Below are positions 1-8,431 of a DNA stretch of 64,000 bases, in pieces. How positions within the stretch are numbered: the first letter of the stretch is position 1; each line of letters opens with the position of its first letter. The position numbers were made by a program, and so were the translations under genes. The stretch covers positions 124,001-188,000 of the forward strand of contig PLDC01000005.1 in NCBI GenBank assembly GCA_003134995.1, read 5' to 3'. Origin of the DNA: Acidobacteriaceae bacterium. GTDB taxonomy: Bacteria; Acidobacteriota; Terriglobia; Terriglobales; Acidobacteriaceae. The notes beneath the pieces were generated by a model that made no database searches, was not told where the DNA came from, and worked only from the letters and a program-made list of their open reading frames with translations.

Positions 1-1
1 T

Positions 2-2455
2 TACAATTTCGGCATTCACGTCAAAGACTCCTCAGACCTAGCCATAGGAGAGCCCTTCGCGATTACAGTCGCTAAGGCACCCGCCGTCGTGCTGACCATC
101 GCTCCCACGACTGCAACCGTGGCCTCTGGCGCGTCCACGCAATTCACCGCCACGGTCACCAACAAATCCAACATAGCTGTAACCTGGTCAGCTTCGCTAG
201 GGACGATCTCCAGTACCGGCCTCTATCAGGCGCCCATCGTTACCTCGAATACCGCTGCCACTGTGACCGCGACCAGCGTCGCTAATACTACGAAATCCGC
301 GACGGCGGCAGTAACGGTAACTCCGCCTCCAGTCAGCATCACCACAAAATCTTTGTTAACTGCGACCGCCGGCACTGCCTACTCGAGCACACTGTCCGCC
401 ACCGGAGGCAAGCTCCCCTACACCTGGACGCTCTCTTCCGGATCCCTGCCCAGCGGAATCACCGTGCTGTCAGCCGGATCGATCTCGGGAACTACTTCGC
501 AGACCGGCTCCTTCACCGCCACCATCGAAGTCACAGATTCCTCGTCGCCGAAACTCACTTCGTCGAAATCTCTCACTCTCACCGTGAATGCTGCGGTGGC
601 AGTCACCATCACTCCCACAACTGCCAGCGTGGCCTCCGGCATGTCCACGGAGTTCACTGCCTTGGTCAGCAACACACCCAACGTAGCCGTTACCTGGACC
701 GCTTCTCGGGGAACGGTTTCCACCACCGGCCTGTATCAGGCGCCAACAGTCACCTCCAACACCTCGGCGACCGTGACCGCCACGAGCCAGGCTGACACAA
801 CCAAGTCTGCAACGGCTTCGGTCACCATAACTCCGCCGCCAGTCACCGTTACAACAACATCCTTATCGAACGCGACCGCGGGCGCGGCCTACTCGAACAG
901 CTTAACCGCCACGGGAGGCACAACCCCGTATTCCTGGTCACTCTCTTCCGGAACGCTGCCCAGTGGTATCACCATTCAGTCCTCTGGATCGCTTTCCGGA
1001 ACTGCCGCGAAGACCGGCACCTACAACATCAGCGTCGAGGTCACCGATTCCTCTTCGCCGAAACTCACCGCGTCGCAGTCGCTCACTCTGACTGTCGCCG
1101 CCGGCAACTCCGGCGGACCCCTCCCAGCGCCAATCTACTTCGGATTCTCGGAGTCCAATACGGAAAGCTCCGACTGGCCAACCGTAAACTTTGGCATGCA
1201 GCGCTTCTGGGATTCCCCTCCGTTGCAATGGCCATATCTGAACACCGCTTCGGGGGTATTCGACTTCACCAACCTCGACACGGATCTCGCCCTGGCCTAT
1301 ACCCAAGGCGCGAAGATAGGCATGTATACGCTCGCTCGAACTCCGCCGTGGGCAACGTCCAATCCGAACGACACAACCTGCAATTACTCAGGCACGGGGA
1401 GTGGCAACGGCAACGGCGAGTGCGACCCTCCAAGCGACCTGAACTCCGATGGCAGTGGAGCCGACGCCATCTGGAAGGCGTGGATCACTGCAATCGCGAC
1501 CCACGTCAACAGCCCGGGCTACACCGCAACCCACGCCCACATTATGTATTGGGAAATCTGGAACGAGCCCGATACCAAAGCCTTCTTCGCCGGCAGCATC
1601 GCCCAATTGGCGCGGCTTACCGAAGATGCCAATTGCATCATCACAGGCCGCGGCGTGATTCACGAGAATGGCAACGGAACATCCGTTCCCTGCACGGCAA
1701 CCGCGATTGACCCCACGGCGCAGATCGTGATGGCCTCGGCACACGCTAAAGGCGCGGCGCTCAAGTATGGACAGAACGAACTGTATTGCGATGACTCCCC
1801 TTCAACCTACCAACTGCCATGCCCGAATCCCGCGAACGCGATATCGACGGCGGTGGATATTATCAACTTCCACATGAAGCCGGGAAACGAAAGCGGCAAC
1901 AATTGCCCGGCCCCGACTCCATGCACGGTGGAATCAGCCATGCAGTGGTATGTCGCAAACATCCGCGGCATGTTGCAACCAGCGGATCTGTTGAAACCCT
2001 TGTGGGATGGTGAAGCGCAGTATTCAAGCTCCGGATTCAGTGGCGACTATCTCACTGACACAGATTTGGCGGCTTCTTTCATGCCGCGCTTCTATCTGAT
2101 CAACTGGACCCTCAACATCTCTGGAATAGCCTGGTACTCGGCCAATTCCCAGGCCGAGCCGGTAGAGGCGCAAACCTCCTATCAGCAGACCTATAACTGG
2201 CTCTCCGGAGCGTCTCTCACCACACCCTGCGCCGCCACCGGCACAGTATGGTCCTGCGGAATCTCCATCTCCGGCAAGCCCTACCTTGTTATGTGGGACA
2301 CGTCGCAAACCTGCGCCAACGGTTCCTGCAGCACCGGCAGCCAGGTCGTCTCATCGGAGTGGACCACGTACCAGGACATGACCACAGCGAGCACTCCAAT
2401 CACGATCTCAGGAGGCATTGTTCCAGTAGGAATCAAGCCAGTGATACTGAACTAG
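2..2455 (+). CDS. Secreted Ig-repeat protein with glycosidase-like C-terminal domain (5' truncated by window edge)
   Basis: The reading frame is open from base 2, so the true start and any signal peptide lie outside the window; the first internal GTG is at 89. Residue numbers below count from that GTG. The upstream in-frame residues are the tail of an Ig-like (He_PIG-type) domain. Then two pairs of BIG2-like (about 1-80, 170-250) and He_PIG-like (about 82-165, 255-335) domains alternate. From about 348 to the end is a TIM-barrel glycoside-hydrolase-like region resembling GH39/GH5-type enzymes. It has WEIWNEPD (Glu493, likely acid/base) and LWDGEAQYS (Glu642, likely nucleophile). It is probably extracellular and acts on a polysaccharide of unknown identity. 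The next gene on the same strand is a close paralogue. The Ig repeats are clear; the catalytic role is inferred from the two Glu motifs. Confidence 0.8.
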   Translation, partial: YNFGIHVKDSSDLAIGEPFAITVAKAPAVVLTIAPTTATVASGASTQFTATVTNKSNIAVTWSASLGTISSTGLYQAPIVTSNTAATVTATSVANTTKSATAAVTVTPPPVSITTKSLLTATAGTAYSSTLSATGGKLPYTWTLSSGSLPSGITVLSAGSISGTTSQTGSFTATIEVTDSSSPKLTSSKSLTLTVNAAVAVTITPTTASVASGMSTEFTALVSNTPNVAVTWTASRGTVSTTGLYQAPTVTSNTSATVTATSQADTTKSATASVTITPPPVTVTTTSLSNATAGAAYSNSLTATGGTTPYSWSLSSGTLPSGITIQSSGSLSGTAAKTGTYNISVEVTDSSSPKLTASQSLTLTVAAGNSGGPLPAPIYFGFSESNTESSDWPTVNFGMQRFWDSPPLQWPYLNTASGVFDFTNLDTDLALAYTQGAKIGMYTLARTPPWATSNPNDTTCNYSGTGSGNGNGECDPPSDLNSDGSGADAIWKAWITAIATHVNSPGYTATHAHIMYWEIWNEPDTKAFFAGSIAQLARLTEDANCIITGRGVIHENGNGTSVPCTATAIDPTAQIVMASAHAKGAALKYGQNELYCDDSPSTYQLPCPNPANAISTAVDIINFHMKPGNESGNNCPAPTPCTVESAMQWYVANIRGMLQPADLLKPLWDGEAQYSSSGFSGDYLTDTDLAASFMPRFYLINWTLNISGIAWYSANSQAEPVEAQTSYQQTYNWLSGASLTTPCAATGTVWSCGISISGKPYLVMWDTSQTCANGSCSTGSQVVSSEWTTYQDMTTASTPITISGGIVPVGIKPVILN

Positions 2456-2840
2456 AGCTACTAATAAAGGAGGAGTTGCATGAACTGCGTTCGGGAGGCA
2501 CGGCGTCAGCCGTGCCATCCCGAGCCAGTTCGGAAAAACGCATCAGCGGTTGCGCAAGAATTCACAAACGCCTGCATCACCGCGGAAGAGCAGCGCTCCA
2601 GCGCCGCGATTAGTTCGGAAGATGATCGGGCTTAAGCTCGAAAGCCGCTCCTGTCGGCCCTCTAAACGGTTACCTTCCTGCAAAATTCCTGGAATCCGAC
2701 TAATCCACCGCATGTACTTTCGCTCATGCCTGCCCACGACCCTTCGGCATCTGTCAGCCTCAACGCACCCTTTATAGAGTTCACCTCATGGATGCTTAAC
2801 CGTTGAGCGTCCACCGAGACCCCAATCGAGAGGTGGCTGG
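2456..2840. other. Intergenic region between the two paralogous Ig/glycosidase genes
   Basis: These 385 bases hold no convincing gene. A perfect GC-rich inverted repeat lies at 2497-2516. A GAGAGGTG stretch just before 2841 can serve as the ribosome binding site of the next gene. I see no clear promoter. Confidence 0.5.
2497..2516. repeat. REP-like inverted repeat
   Basis: GGCACGGC and GCCGTGCC form a perfect 8-bp stem around a GTCA tetraloop. No T-run follows, so it is a poor intrinsic terminator and looks more like a dispersed REP-type palindrome. The copy number in the genome cannot be seen from this window. Confidence 0.5.
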
Positions 2841-4877
2841 ATGTCGCAACCCGCAATCCCCCCGGCTAAGAACAACTGGCGCTCGCGTCGAGCCGATTTA
2901 CCGCAATGCGCAATTCTGATTACGTTGGCAGCCGCACTTCTCTGTCTTTCAGGCTGCGCCGGCGTTTCCACCGCGAGTCCAGCTTCATCGTCGAATAATC
3001 CTCCCGCCGTAACAGTAACCGTTTCGCCCGCAACGGCGACCATGGCCTCCGCCGGAACCATGCAATTCACCGCTCTGGTATTGAATACCTCGAACACTTC
3101 CGTAACCTGGTCCGCGTCCAAGGGCACGATTTCAAGCAGCGGTCTCTATCAGGCGCCATCGGTCACATCTTCTACAAAAGTTACCATCACCGCGACCAGC
3201 GTAGACGATACCGCCAAGACCGGAACCGCTTCCGTGACCATAACCGCAGGCACTTCGTCGCCAGGACCACTCAGCATCGCAACTAAATCCTTGCCGCCCG
3301 CGACCGCCGGAACCGCCTACGCCAGCCCGTTGAGCGCCGCAGGTGGCAAAGCTCCCTACAACTGGAGTCTGGCCTCGGGTACGCTGCCCACTGGAATCAC
3401 CGTGGGCTCGTCCGGATCGCTCGCCGGAACTACCACCCAAACCGGACAATTCACCTTTACCGTACAAGTGACCGATTCCTCATCGCCTCAGCAAACCGCC
3501 ACGCAATCTCTCACCCTGACAGCAAACGCATCCACGGGGAGTGGTAACTTTCCGCCAGCCAGTTATTTCGGATTCTCCGAGTCCGATACAAACGGCGGCG
3601 GCTGGCCGTCTGAGAGCTACGGCATGCAGCGCTTCTGGGATTCTCCTCCAGACCAGTGGCCCTCGCTCAACACCGCCTCGGGTGTATTCAATTTCGCCAG
3701 CCTGGATTCAGATCTTGCCCTGGCATACTCCCGTGGAACCATGGAGGGAATGTATACATTAGCTCGCACTCCAACCTGGGCGAGTTCCAATCCCTCGGAT
3801 ACAACCTGCAGCGACACCACGGGTCTGGGAGGCGGCGACGGCGAATGCGATCCGCCAAGCGATCTCAACAGCGATGGCAGCGGCCCCAACGCCATCTGGA
3901 AAGCCTGGATCACCGCCATCGCAAGCCACGTCAATAGTCCCGGCTACACAGCTACGCATGCGCACATTAAATACTGGGAAATCTGGAATGAGGTCGACAC
4001 CAAGCTGTTCTGGGTAGGCAGCATCGCACAGATAGCCCGCTTGACCGAAGATGCGAACTGCATCATCACCGGCCGCGGTGTGATTCACGAAAACGGAAAT
4101 GGCACCGCCACAGCCTGCACCGCGACCGCCATCGATCCCACGGCGAAGATTGTGATGGCTTCCGCGCATGCCAAGGGCGGAGCTCTCACCTACGGGCAGA
4201 ATGAACTCTATTGCAACAATTCCCCTTCAGGAGATGCGTTGCCCTGCCCCAACCCGGCAAATGCAATTGCAACGGCCGTCGACATCATCAACTTCCACAT
4301 GAAGCCCGGCAACGAAACTGGAAACAATTGCCCGGCGCCCACTCCCTGCACTCCGGAATCGGCGATGCAGTGGTACGTCTCCAACATTCACGGCATCCTG
4401 CAACCGGCGGAACTGGCCAAGCCTTTGTGGGATGGCGAAGCGCAATACTCGTTGACCGGCTTCACCAACGCGTACACCGATCCCGACATGGCGGCCTCGT
4501 TCATGCCGCGCTTCTATCTGATCAACTGGTCGCTCGGCATCAATGGCATGGCGTGGTACTACGCCGATTCCCAGGCCGAGCCCGCATCAGCCGAAACGGC
4601 CTACCAGCAAACCTACAACTGGCTGGTGAACGCAACACTGGTGAATCCCTGCACAGCCGTCGGCACGGTTTGGTCCTGCACCATCTCCAGCTCCGGCACG
4701 CAGTCTCTAATCATGTGGGATACCTCGCAAAGCTGCGCCAACGGAACCTGTACCACCGGCAACCAAACGGTTTCGTCAAAATGGACGCAATATCAGAACA
4801 TGACGATCGCCGGCTCGCCCATCACCATCTCGGGAGGCGTAGTTCCAGTAGGAATTCAGCCGGTCTTACTGAACTAG
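2841..4877 (+). CDS. Lipoprotein with Ig-like repeats and glycosidase-like C-terminal domain
   Basis: This is the tandem paralogue of the preceding gene, with one BIG2-like plus He_PIG-like pair instead of at least two. The ATG at 2841 follows a GAGAGGTG Shine-Dalgarno-like stretch. The N-terminus has a hydrophobic segment ending in the lipobox LSGC (about residues 36-39), so it is probably a lipid-anchored surface or periplasmic protein. The C-terminal 440 residues keep WEIWNEVD and LWDGEAQYS, the paired Glu motifs expected of a retaining glycosidase, although Pro after the acid/base Glu is replaced by Val. The duplication probably arose by tandem copying followed by loss or gain of Ig modules. 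Substrate unknown. Confidence 0.8.
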   Translation: MSQPAIPPAKNNWRSRRADLPQCAILITLAAALLCLSGCAGVSTASPASSSNNPPAVTVTVSPATATMASAGTMQFTALVLNTSNTSVTWSASKGTISSSGLYQAPSVTSSTKVTITATSVDDTAKTGTASVTITAGTSSPGPLSIATKSLPPATAGTAYASPLSAAGGKAPYNWSLASGTLPTGITVGSSGSLAGTTTQTGQFTFTVQVTDSSSPQQTATQSLTLTANASTGSGNFPPASYFGFSESDTNGGGWPSESYGMQRFWDSPPDQWPSLNTASGVFNFASLDSDLALAYSRGTMEGMYTLARTPTWASSNPSDTTCSDTTGLGGGDGECDPPSDLNSDGSGPNAIWKAWITAIASHVNSPGYTATHAHIKYWEIWNEVDTKLFWVGSIAQIARLTEDANCIITGRGVIHENGNGTATACTATAIDPTAKIVMASAHAKGGALTYGQNELYCNNSPSGDALPCPNPANAIATAVDIINFHMKPGNETGNNCPAPTPCTPESAMQWYVSNIHGILQPAELAKPLWDGEAQYSLTGFTNAYTDPDMAASFMPRFYLINWSLGINGMAWYYADSQAEPASAETAYQQTYNWLVNATLVNPCTAVGTVWSCTISSSGTQSLIMWDTSQSCANGTCTTGNQTVSSKWTQYQNMTIAGSPITISGGVVPVGIQPVLLN

Positions 4878-4937
4878 CGAATCTTCGCGTCCTCCGCGGA
4901 TGTTCTCCGCGCACTCCGCGTTGAAGCTATTTTTTTA

Positions 4938-5354
4938 CTAGCGATTTCTTTTCTTTGACTTCGATACGAAAACATCAGCCGGAAGATTGAAGCGAGCGCT
5001 TAATTTCCGCACTTGTTCCAGAGTCAGGTCCCGTTGTCCCGCCAGGAACATCGACACTGCACTCTCCGAGCCAAATTGAGGAATCAGGTCACGCTGCCGC
5101 AGATTCTGCTTTTCGATGAGAAATCGCACGACTGAAGCCGGATCCGCCGCCGGAATCGGATTCCGCTGCCGCTCATAACGTTCCACCAGCAAAGTCAGCA
5201 GTTCGATTGCCTCTACCTCATGGCGAGAGGGACGCTCCAGCGCCGTTAGTTGGAACAGAGCCTCGGTGTAAGCCTCAAGTTCCGCATCATTGTGTATGAC
5301 GCGCGGAGCGCCGTGCGCCATCATTTTTGCCGGGTTCGCGAGAGCTGTGCTCAT
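4938..5354 (-). CDS. higA: HigA-type antitoxin, XRE-family HTH
   Basis: The C-terminal half carries an XRE-type helix-turn-helix (RQRDLIPQFGSESAVSMFLAGQ followed by LTLEQVRKLSARFNLPADVF). This matches HigA antitoxins, which neutralise HigB and repress their own operon. I chose the ATG at 5354 because it overlaps the TGA of the upstream toxin gene in the classic ATGA arrangement and has AGGAG 12 bases upstream; a GTG at 5378 would add eight residues. Product about 138 aa, longer than the usual 90-130. Together with the preceding gene it forms a toxin-first type II toxin-antitoxin pair. Confidence 0.85.
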   Translation of the reverse strand: MSTALANPAKMMAHGAPRVIHNDAELEAYTEALFQLTALERPSRHEVEAIELLTLLVERYERQRNPIPAADPASVVRFLIEKQNLRQRDLIPQFGSESAVSMFLAGQRDLTLEQVRKLSARFNLPADVFVSKSKKRNR

Positions 5355-5680
5355 CTCGTTCCAAATCTCCTGTCCCACTTACTGCGATTGTCATACTCCT
5401 TGTGCGTTAAGAACGATCGGATGTAGACGTGCCCTCCAGTGTGCCTTTGATCCATCGTCTTTGCGTAGTGGATCACGGTGATCATTCTGTACCGATTCTG
5501 CCTGATGTTTAACACCGCATAGTCATCCACAGAATCGGCGTCTTTAAACACGCGGCGAACTTCCGCAAGGTTGTGCCAACGGACTGCCTCGACAATGCCC
5601 ACCCACGCCTTGATTTCGTTCGCCGCATCTGGGCAGGTTTCCATCGCCTCGTTCAGATGCTTGCGCGTAACGATATGCAC
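5351..5680 (-). CDS. higB: HigB-type toxin (ribosome-dependent mRNA interferase family)
   Basis: The protein resembles the HigB toxin family (PF09907-like): an N-terminal MHIVTRKHL segment, a central NLAEVRRVF and DYAVLNIRQNRYRMITVIHY core, and a C-terminal VYIRSFLTHKEYD motif. Family members cleave mRNA at the ribosome. I prefer the GTG at 5680, which gives the usual family N-terminus (about 109 aa); the frame can also start at GTG 5698. Neither has an ideal ribosome binding site. The gene overlaps higA by 4 bases. A perfect palindrome just upstream (5692-5710) is the probable autoregulatory operator. Confidence 0.85.
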   Translation of the reverse strand: MHIVTRKHLNEAMETCPDAANEIKAWVGIVEAVRWHNLAEVRRVFKDADSVDDYAVLNIRQNRYRMITVIHYAKTMDQRHTGGHVYIRSFLTHKEYDNRSKWDRRFGTR

Positions 5681-5691
5681 TGCCTCAGGGT

Positions 5692-5710
5692 ACTTCACAT
5701 AATGTGAAGT
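5692..5710. promoter_or_regulatory. Candidate HigA operator: 19-nt perfect palindrome
   Basis: ACTTCACAT-A-ATGTGAAGT is a perfect inverted repeat with 9-nt arms. It sits 12 bases upstream of the preferred higB start and overlaps the alternative GTG at 5698. This is where HigA-type antitoxins normally bind to repress their operon. Binding is inferred. Confidence 0.6.
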
Positions 5711-5756
5711 TGTTAAGGAATATCGCGGTCACAGTGGGGACAGTCGCTCGGATTCC

Positions 5757-6974
5757 CTATTGCTCGAAGATATAAGTCGCGCCGTCGAACTCGTTGTAGC
5801 GGGGCGCTATCGCCACAATCGCGTCTCCCGAGACTGCCACGGCCGAGCCCAGCCCCGAGAGCGTCTCTCCTTTGAGCGCGGTCATTTCGGCGGTTTGCGT
5901 CATGTTGCTCCATCCCCCGGCCGGCTCCGTAAACAGATAAACCTTCCCCTGCCCGACATTGGAATTCACTTCCGCAAAGGGCGCTCCCACCACAATCGAG
6001 CTGCCGCTGACAGCCACGCCATCGCCGAACCAAGCTTGGGCGGTCGGATCACTCGCGGTGAGTTGAGCGGTCGGGTTCATGTCCATCCAACCGCCCGCAG
6101 GTTCCACGAACACATAGGCGGTTCCTGCGTTCGTGATTCCGTCTTCCGGGCTATAAGTAACCCCAAAGGCAACCGTGTTGTCATTGATGGCGATGTTGCC
6201 CGAGCTGATGTGCCGCACCTGATTCTTCGCGTTAAGGACGGCAGTCTGGGTCATGTTCGTCCAGCCTCCCGCCGGTTCGGTGAACAGATAGGCTCGATTG
6301 GGAAGCCCCCCTCCAGTCGTCACGATGGTTCCACCATCGATCGCGACATACCACGCAGTAAACAAATCAGCTACAACTCCCCCTCCAGTCAATTCCGCCG
6401 TCTGGGTTCCGCTTGCCCACCCGCCGGCGGGCTCAACAAATGCGTAGGCCTTGGTCGCTCCCGCGACGCTGGTATAGGTTCCAGCCACAACGGTGTTGCC
6501 GCTCACGCCAACGGAGTGGCCCAGTTGCTGGTACGCCACGCCATCCGACGCGGTCAGCTTCGCGGTCTCGGTCATATTGGTCCATCCCCCGGCGGGCTCG
6601 ACAAAAACGTACACCGCTCCCTGGCTCACGTTGGATCCTTCGTTCGCTTCGTAGGCTCCGATCACGATCGTGTTTCCATCGATCGCGACAGAACAGCCAA
6701 AGCAAATAGCCGAACTGGGGTCTGAGGGACTTAGCGTCGCGGTTTGCGTCATGCTGGTCCAACCGGCGGCGGGCTTGACGTACACGTAGCCTCCGACCAC
6801 CACCGTGTTGCCGCTGGCAGCCACGGCCACGGCCCCCCCAGGCTCGCCGGCGTTCGTAAGCTGGGCGCGCTCGGTCCAGGTTCCCGGCTGGCGCGAAGAT
6901 GCCGCGCTCTGGGCATTGGCCGCCAGGGCGCACAAAGACAACAAAAAGAGAAATGTCACGTAGCGAGAACGCAT
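5757..6974 (-). CDS. Secreted FG-GAP-type repeat protein
   Basis: The ATG at 6974 is preceded by AGGAGG and opens a signal peptide (MRSRYVTFLFLLSLCALAANAQS). The rest of the roughly 405 aa is made of about six 55-65-residue units with the pattern SVAIDGNTIVIGA ... GAVYVFVEPAGGWTNMTQTA.L, typical of the FG-GAP_2 type of beta-propeller repeat. It is probably an extracellular beta-propeller with a binding or structural role. I see no catalytic motif and no anchor. It stands alone, with higBA just downstream on the same strand and no T-rich hairpin between. Confidence 0.75.
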   Translation of the reverse strand: MRSRYVTFLFLLSLCALAANAQSAASSRQPGTWTERAQLTNAGEPGGAVAVAASGNTVVVGGYVYVKPAAGWTSMTQTATLSPSDPSSAICFGCSVAIDGNTIVIGAYEANEGSNVSQGAVYVFVEPAGGWTNMTETAKLTASDGVAYQQLGHSVGVSGNTVVAGTYTSVAGATKAYAFVEPAGGWASGTQTAELTGGGVVADLFTAWYVAIDGGTIVTTGGGLPNRAYLFTEPAGGWTNMTQTAVLNAKNQVRHISSGNIAINDNTVAFGVTYSPEDGITNAGTAYVFVEPAGGWMDMNPTAQLTASDPTAQAWFGDGVAVSGSSIVVGAPFAEVNSNVGQGKVYLFTEPAGGWSNMTQTAEMTALKGETLSGLGSAVAVSGDAIVAIAPRYNEFDGATYIFEQ

Positions 6975-7504
6975 GGGAGAATCCTCCTGAGAGATTTGTG
7001 CCGGCGCGCACATGCGCCGGTTGTCACGCCAAAGGGGAGAAGTAAATAAGCGGGGCTAACTGCGCGGAATCGTACTCCCTGGGCAGGAGGCCGTCAACAT
7101 GAAAGATTCTGCATAGCGATGGATCTCCCGCTGAACCGGCCCGCGGGAGCCAACCTGCACCCGACCCGGCCACCACCTTATTGACAGAACCTATATTTCT
7201 GGCCAACTGCCGAGGCTGCCAAGTCTCACGTGTCCGCTACAAGCAGACGCCTGGCCCGGTCGCCTGAATCATCGTTGTACCAGAGATCGAACCGCTGCTC
7301 GGTGCATTGGGGTCCGCAGGAGCTATCGCAAAAAGTTGTTGTTCGGGCGGACCGTCGTGCAAGGCGTGGGCAAGACCGGCCAGCACGAGAGTCCGTGTGG
7401 CGCGGGACTCTCCTGTGACGGCTGTACGGTCAGGTGGGACGAGAGCGAACTGGTTCAACCGCGATTCCTCTACGAAGTATATCGTCTCCTAAACTTGAAC
7501 TTCG
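6975..7504. other. Intergenic region, no convincing gene
   Basis: This stretch separates the FG-GAP gene from the response-regulator remnants. Short open frames exist, for example minus strand 7237-7458, but none has a family signature or a good ribosome binding site. TTGACA at 7181 lacks a matching -10 at 16-18 bases. It may hold decayed sequence belonging to the neighbouring deletion. Confidence 0.4.
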
Positions 7505-7840
7505 TTAGGCGAATCCCAGCGCAGCCGTGCGAAAGAAAACAAAACTGAAATTTGACCGAAGCGGCGAATCAGACGATGGGGCTGAATCCTTCGGAAAGAA
7601 GTTGCCTCTATCGATCAACGTCTCGATGGCGCGAATGAGATCGCGAGATGCATACGACTTTTGCACCACGCCGTGCGCGCCAGCCTCGCGGGCGGCGCCG
7701 TGCAGCGTCTTGCCGCTGTGCATCGTGAAAATCAAAATCTTTAACTCCGGATGCCTGCGGCTGACCGAAGCCGCCACCTCGAGCCCGCTCTTTCCCGGCA
7801 TGCTGATGTCAAGGATCGCGATGTCGTTTGCCCTGCTAAG
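7505..7840 (-). pseudogene. Remnant of a NarL-type receiver domain, N-terminus missing
   Basis: The frame encodes the second half of a response-regulator receiver domain: phosphoacceptor strand DIAILDISMPGKSGLEV, the T-loop ILIFTMHSG, and the KS-A-RDLI end. The first strand with the acidic pair, about 45 residues, is absent. Codons upstream of the homologous part do not resemble a receiver. The preceding receiver gene ends exactly here (7836), so a deletion probably fused the 3' end of one regulator gene to the middle of the next. Without its acidic pair it should not be phosphorylated. Confidence 0.6.
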
Positions 7841-8204
7841 GCGTATTCCTCTCGCCCCGCAGCACCGGAACCAGCGCCGAAGCGAGTTGTGTTTTCGCCA
7901 GGCATACGAAACCGGATTCCGCCTCAAGGTGCGCGAGTATAGCAGGATGTTGCTCGCTGATGAGAATAGACCTGCAAAAAGGCGCCGTGTCCTTCAGGGT
8001 TTTCGCGATCCACAATCCCTTTGACCCAGAAATGGAGAGATCAATGAGAATGACCTCCGGCCTCAGTTCTTCGGCCATCCGGACGGCTTCGTCGGCTTCT
8101 GGGGTTTCGCCGCAAATCTCCCACTCGGGAGCGAGGCGCTGCAGCAAAGACTTGATGGCAAGCCGGACCGCCTCCGAATCATCCGCTAGCAAGAGACGAT
8201 GCAT
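7836..8204 (-). CDS. Single-domain response regulator (receiver only)
   Basis: The 122-aa protein is one receiver domain: acidic pair in LLLADDSEAV, phosphoacceptor Asp in VILIDLSIS, Ser-containing strand SILISE, and Lys in LAKTQ. There is no output domain. It ends at the deletion junction with the neighbouring receiver remnant, so it may once have been longer or followed by a DNA-binding domain. The partner kinase is not evident nearby. It could be a CheY-like or phosphorelay protein, or a decaying gene. Confidence 0.6.
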   Translation of the reverse strand: MHRLLLADDSEAVRLAIKSLLQRLAPEWEICGETPEADEAVRMAEELRPEVILIDLSISGSKGLWIAKTLKDTAPFCRSILISEQHPAILAHLEAESGFVCLAKTQLASALVPVLRGERNTP

Positions 8205-8431
8205 TGCACTCTATAACTAGAACACACCGAGCGGGAATAAGTTCTCCTCCGCATCTTCTGCTCGCGGGTGTCCCAGCTTTTAGCGATGATTGCGTGCATT
8301 AGTTTTGCAGAGCCACTCTTGCCTTTTTTCGAGCCCACAGTGGTGCAGATTCTTTCATCCTTGTGGACCAGTCAAGCGCCAGAGTATGGTAATCGGCACG
8401 CGCCCCCCGCGACTTGAACCGAGGAAATCTG

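Noticed and set aside
7237-7458. 73-codon minus-strand frame upstream of the receiver remnants
   Set aside because: The peptide looks protein-like in parts (ATRTLVLAGLAHAL), but there is no ribosome binding site, no family match that I recognise and no conserved context.
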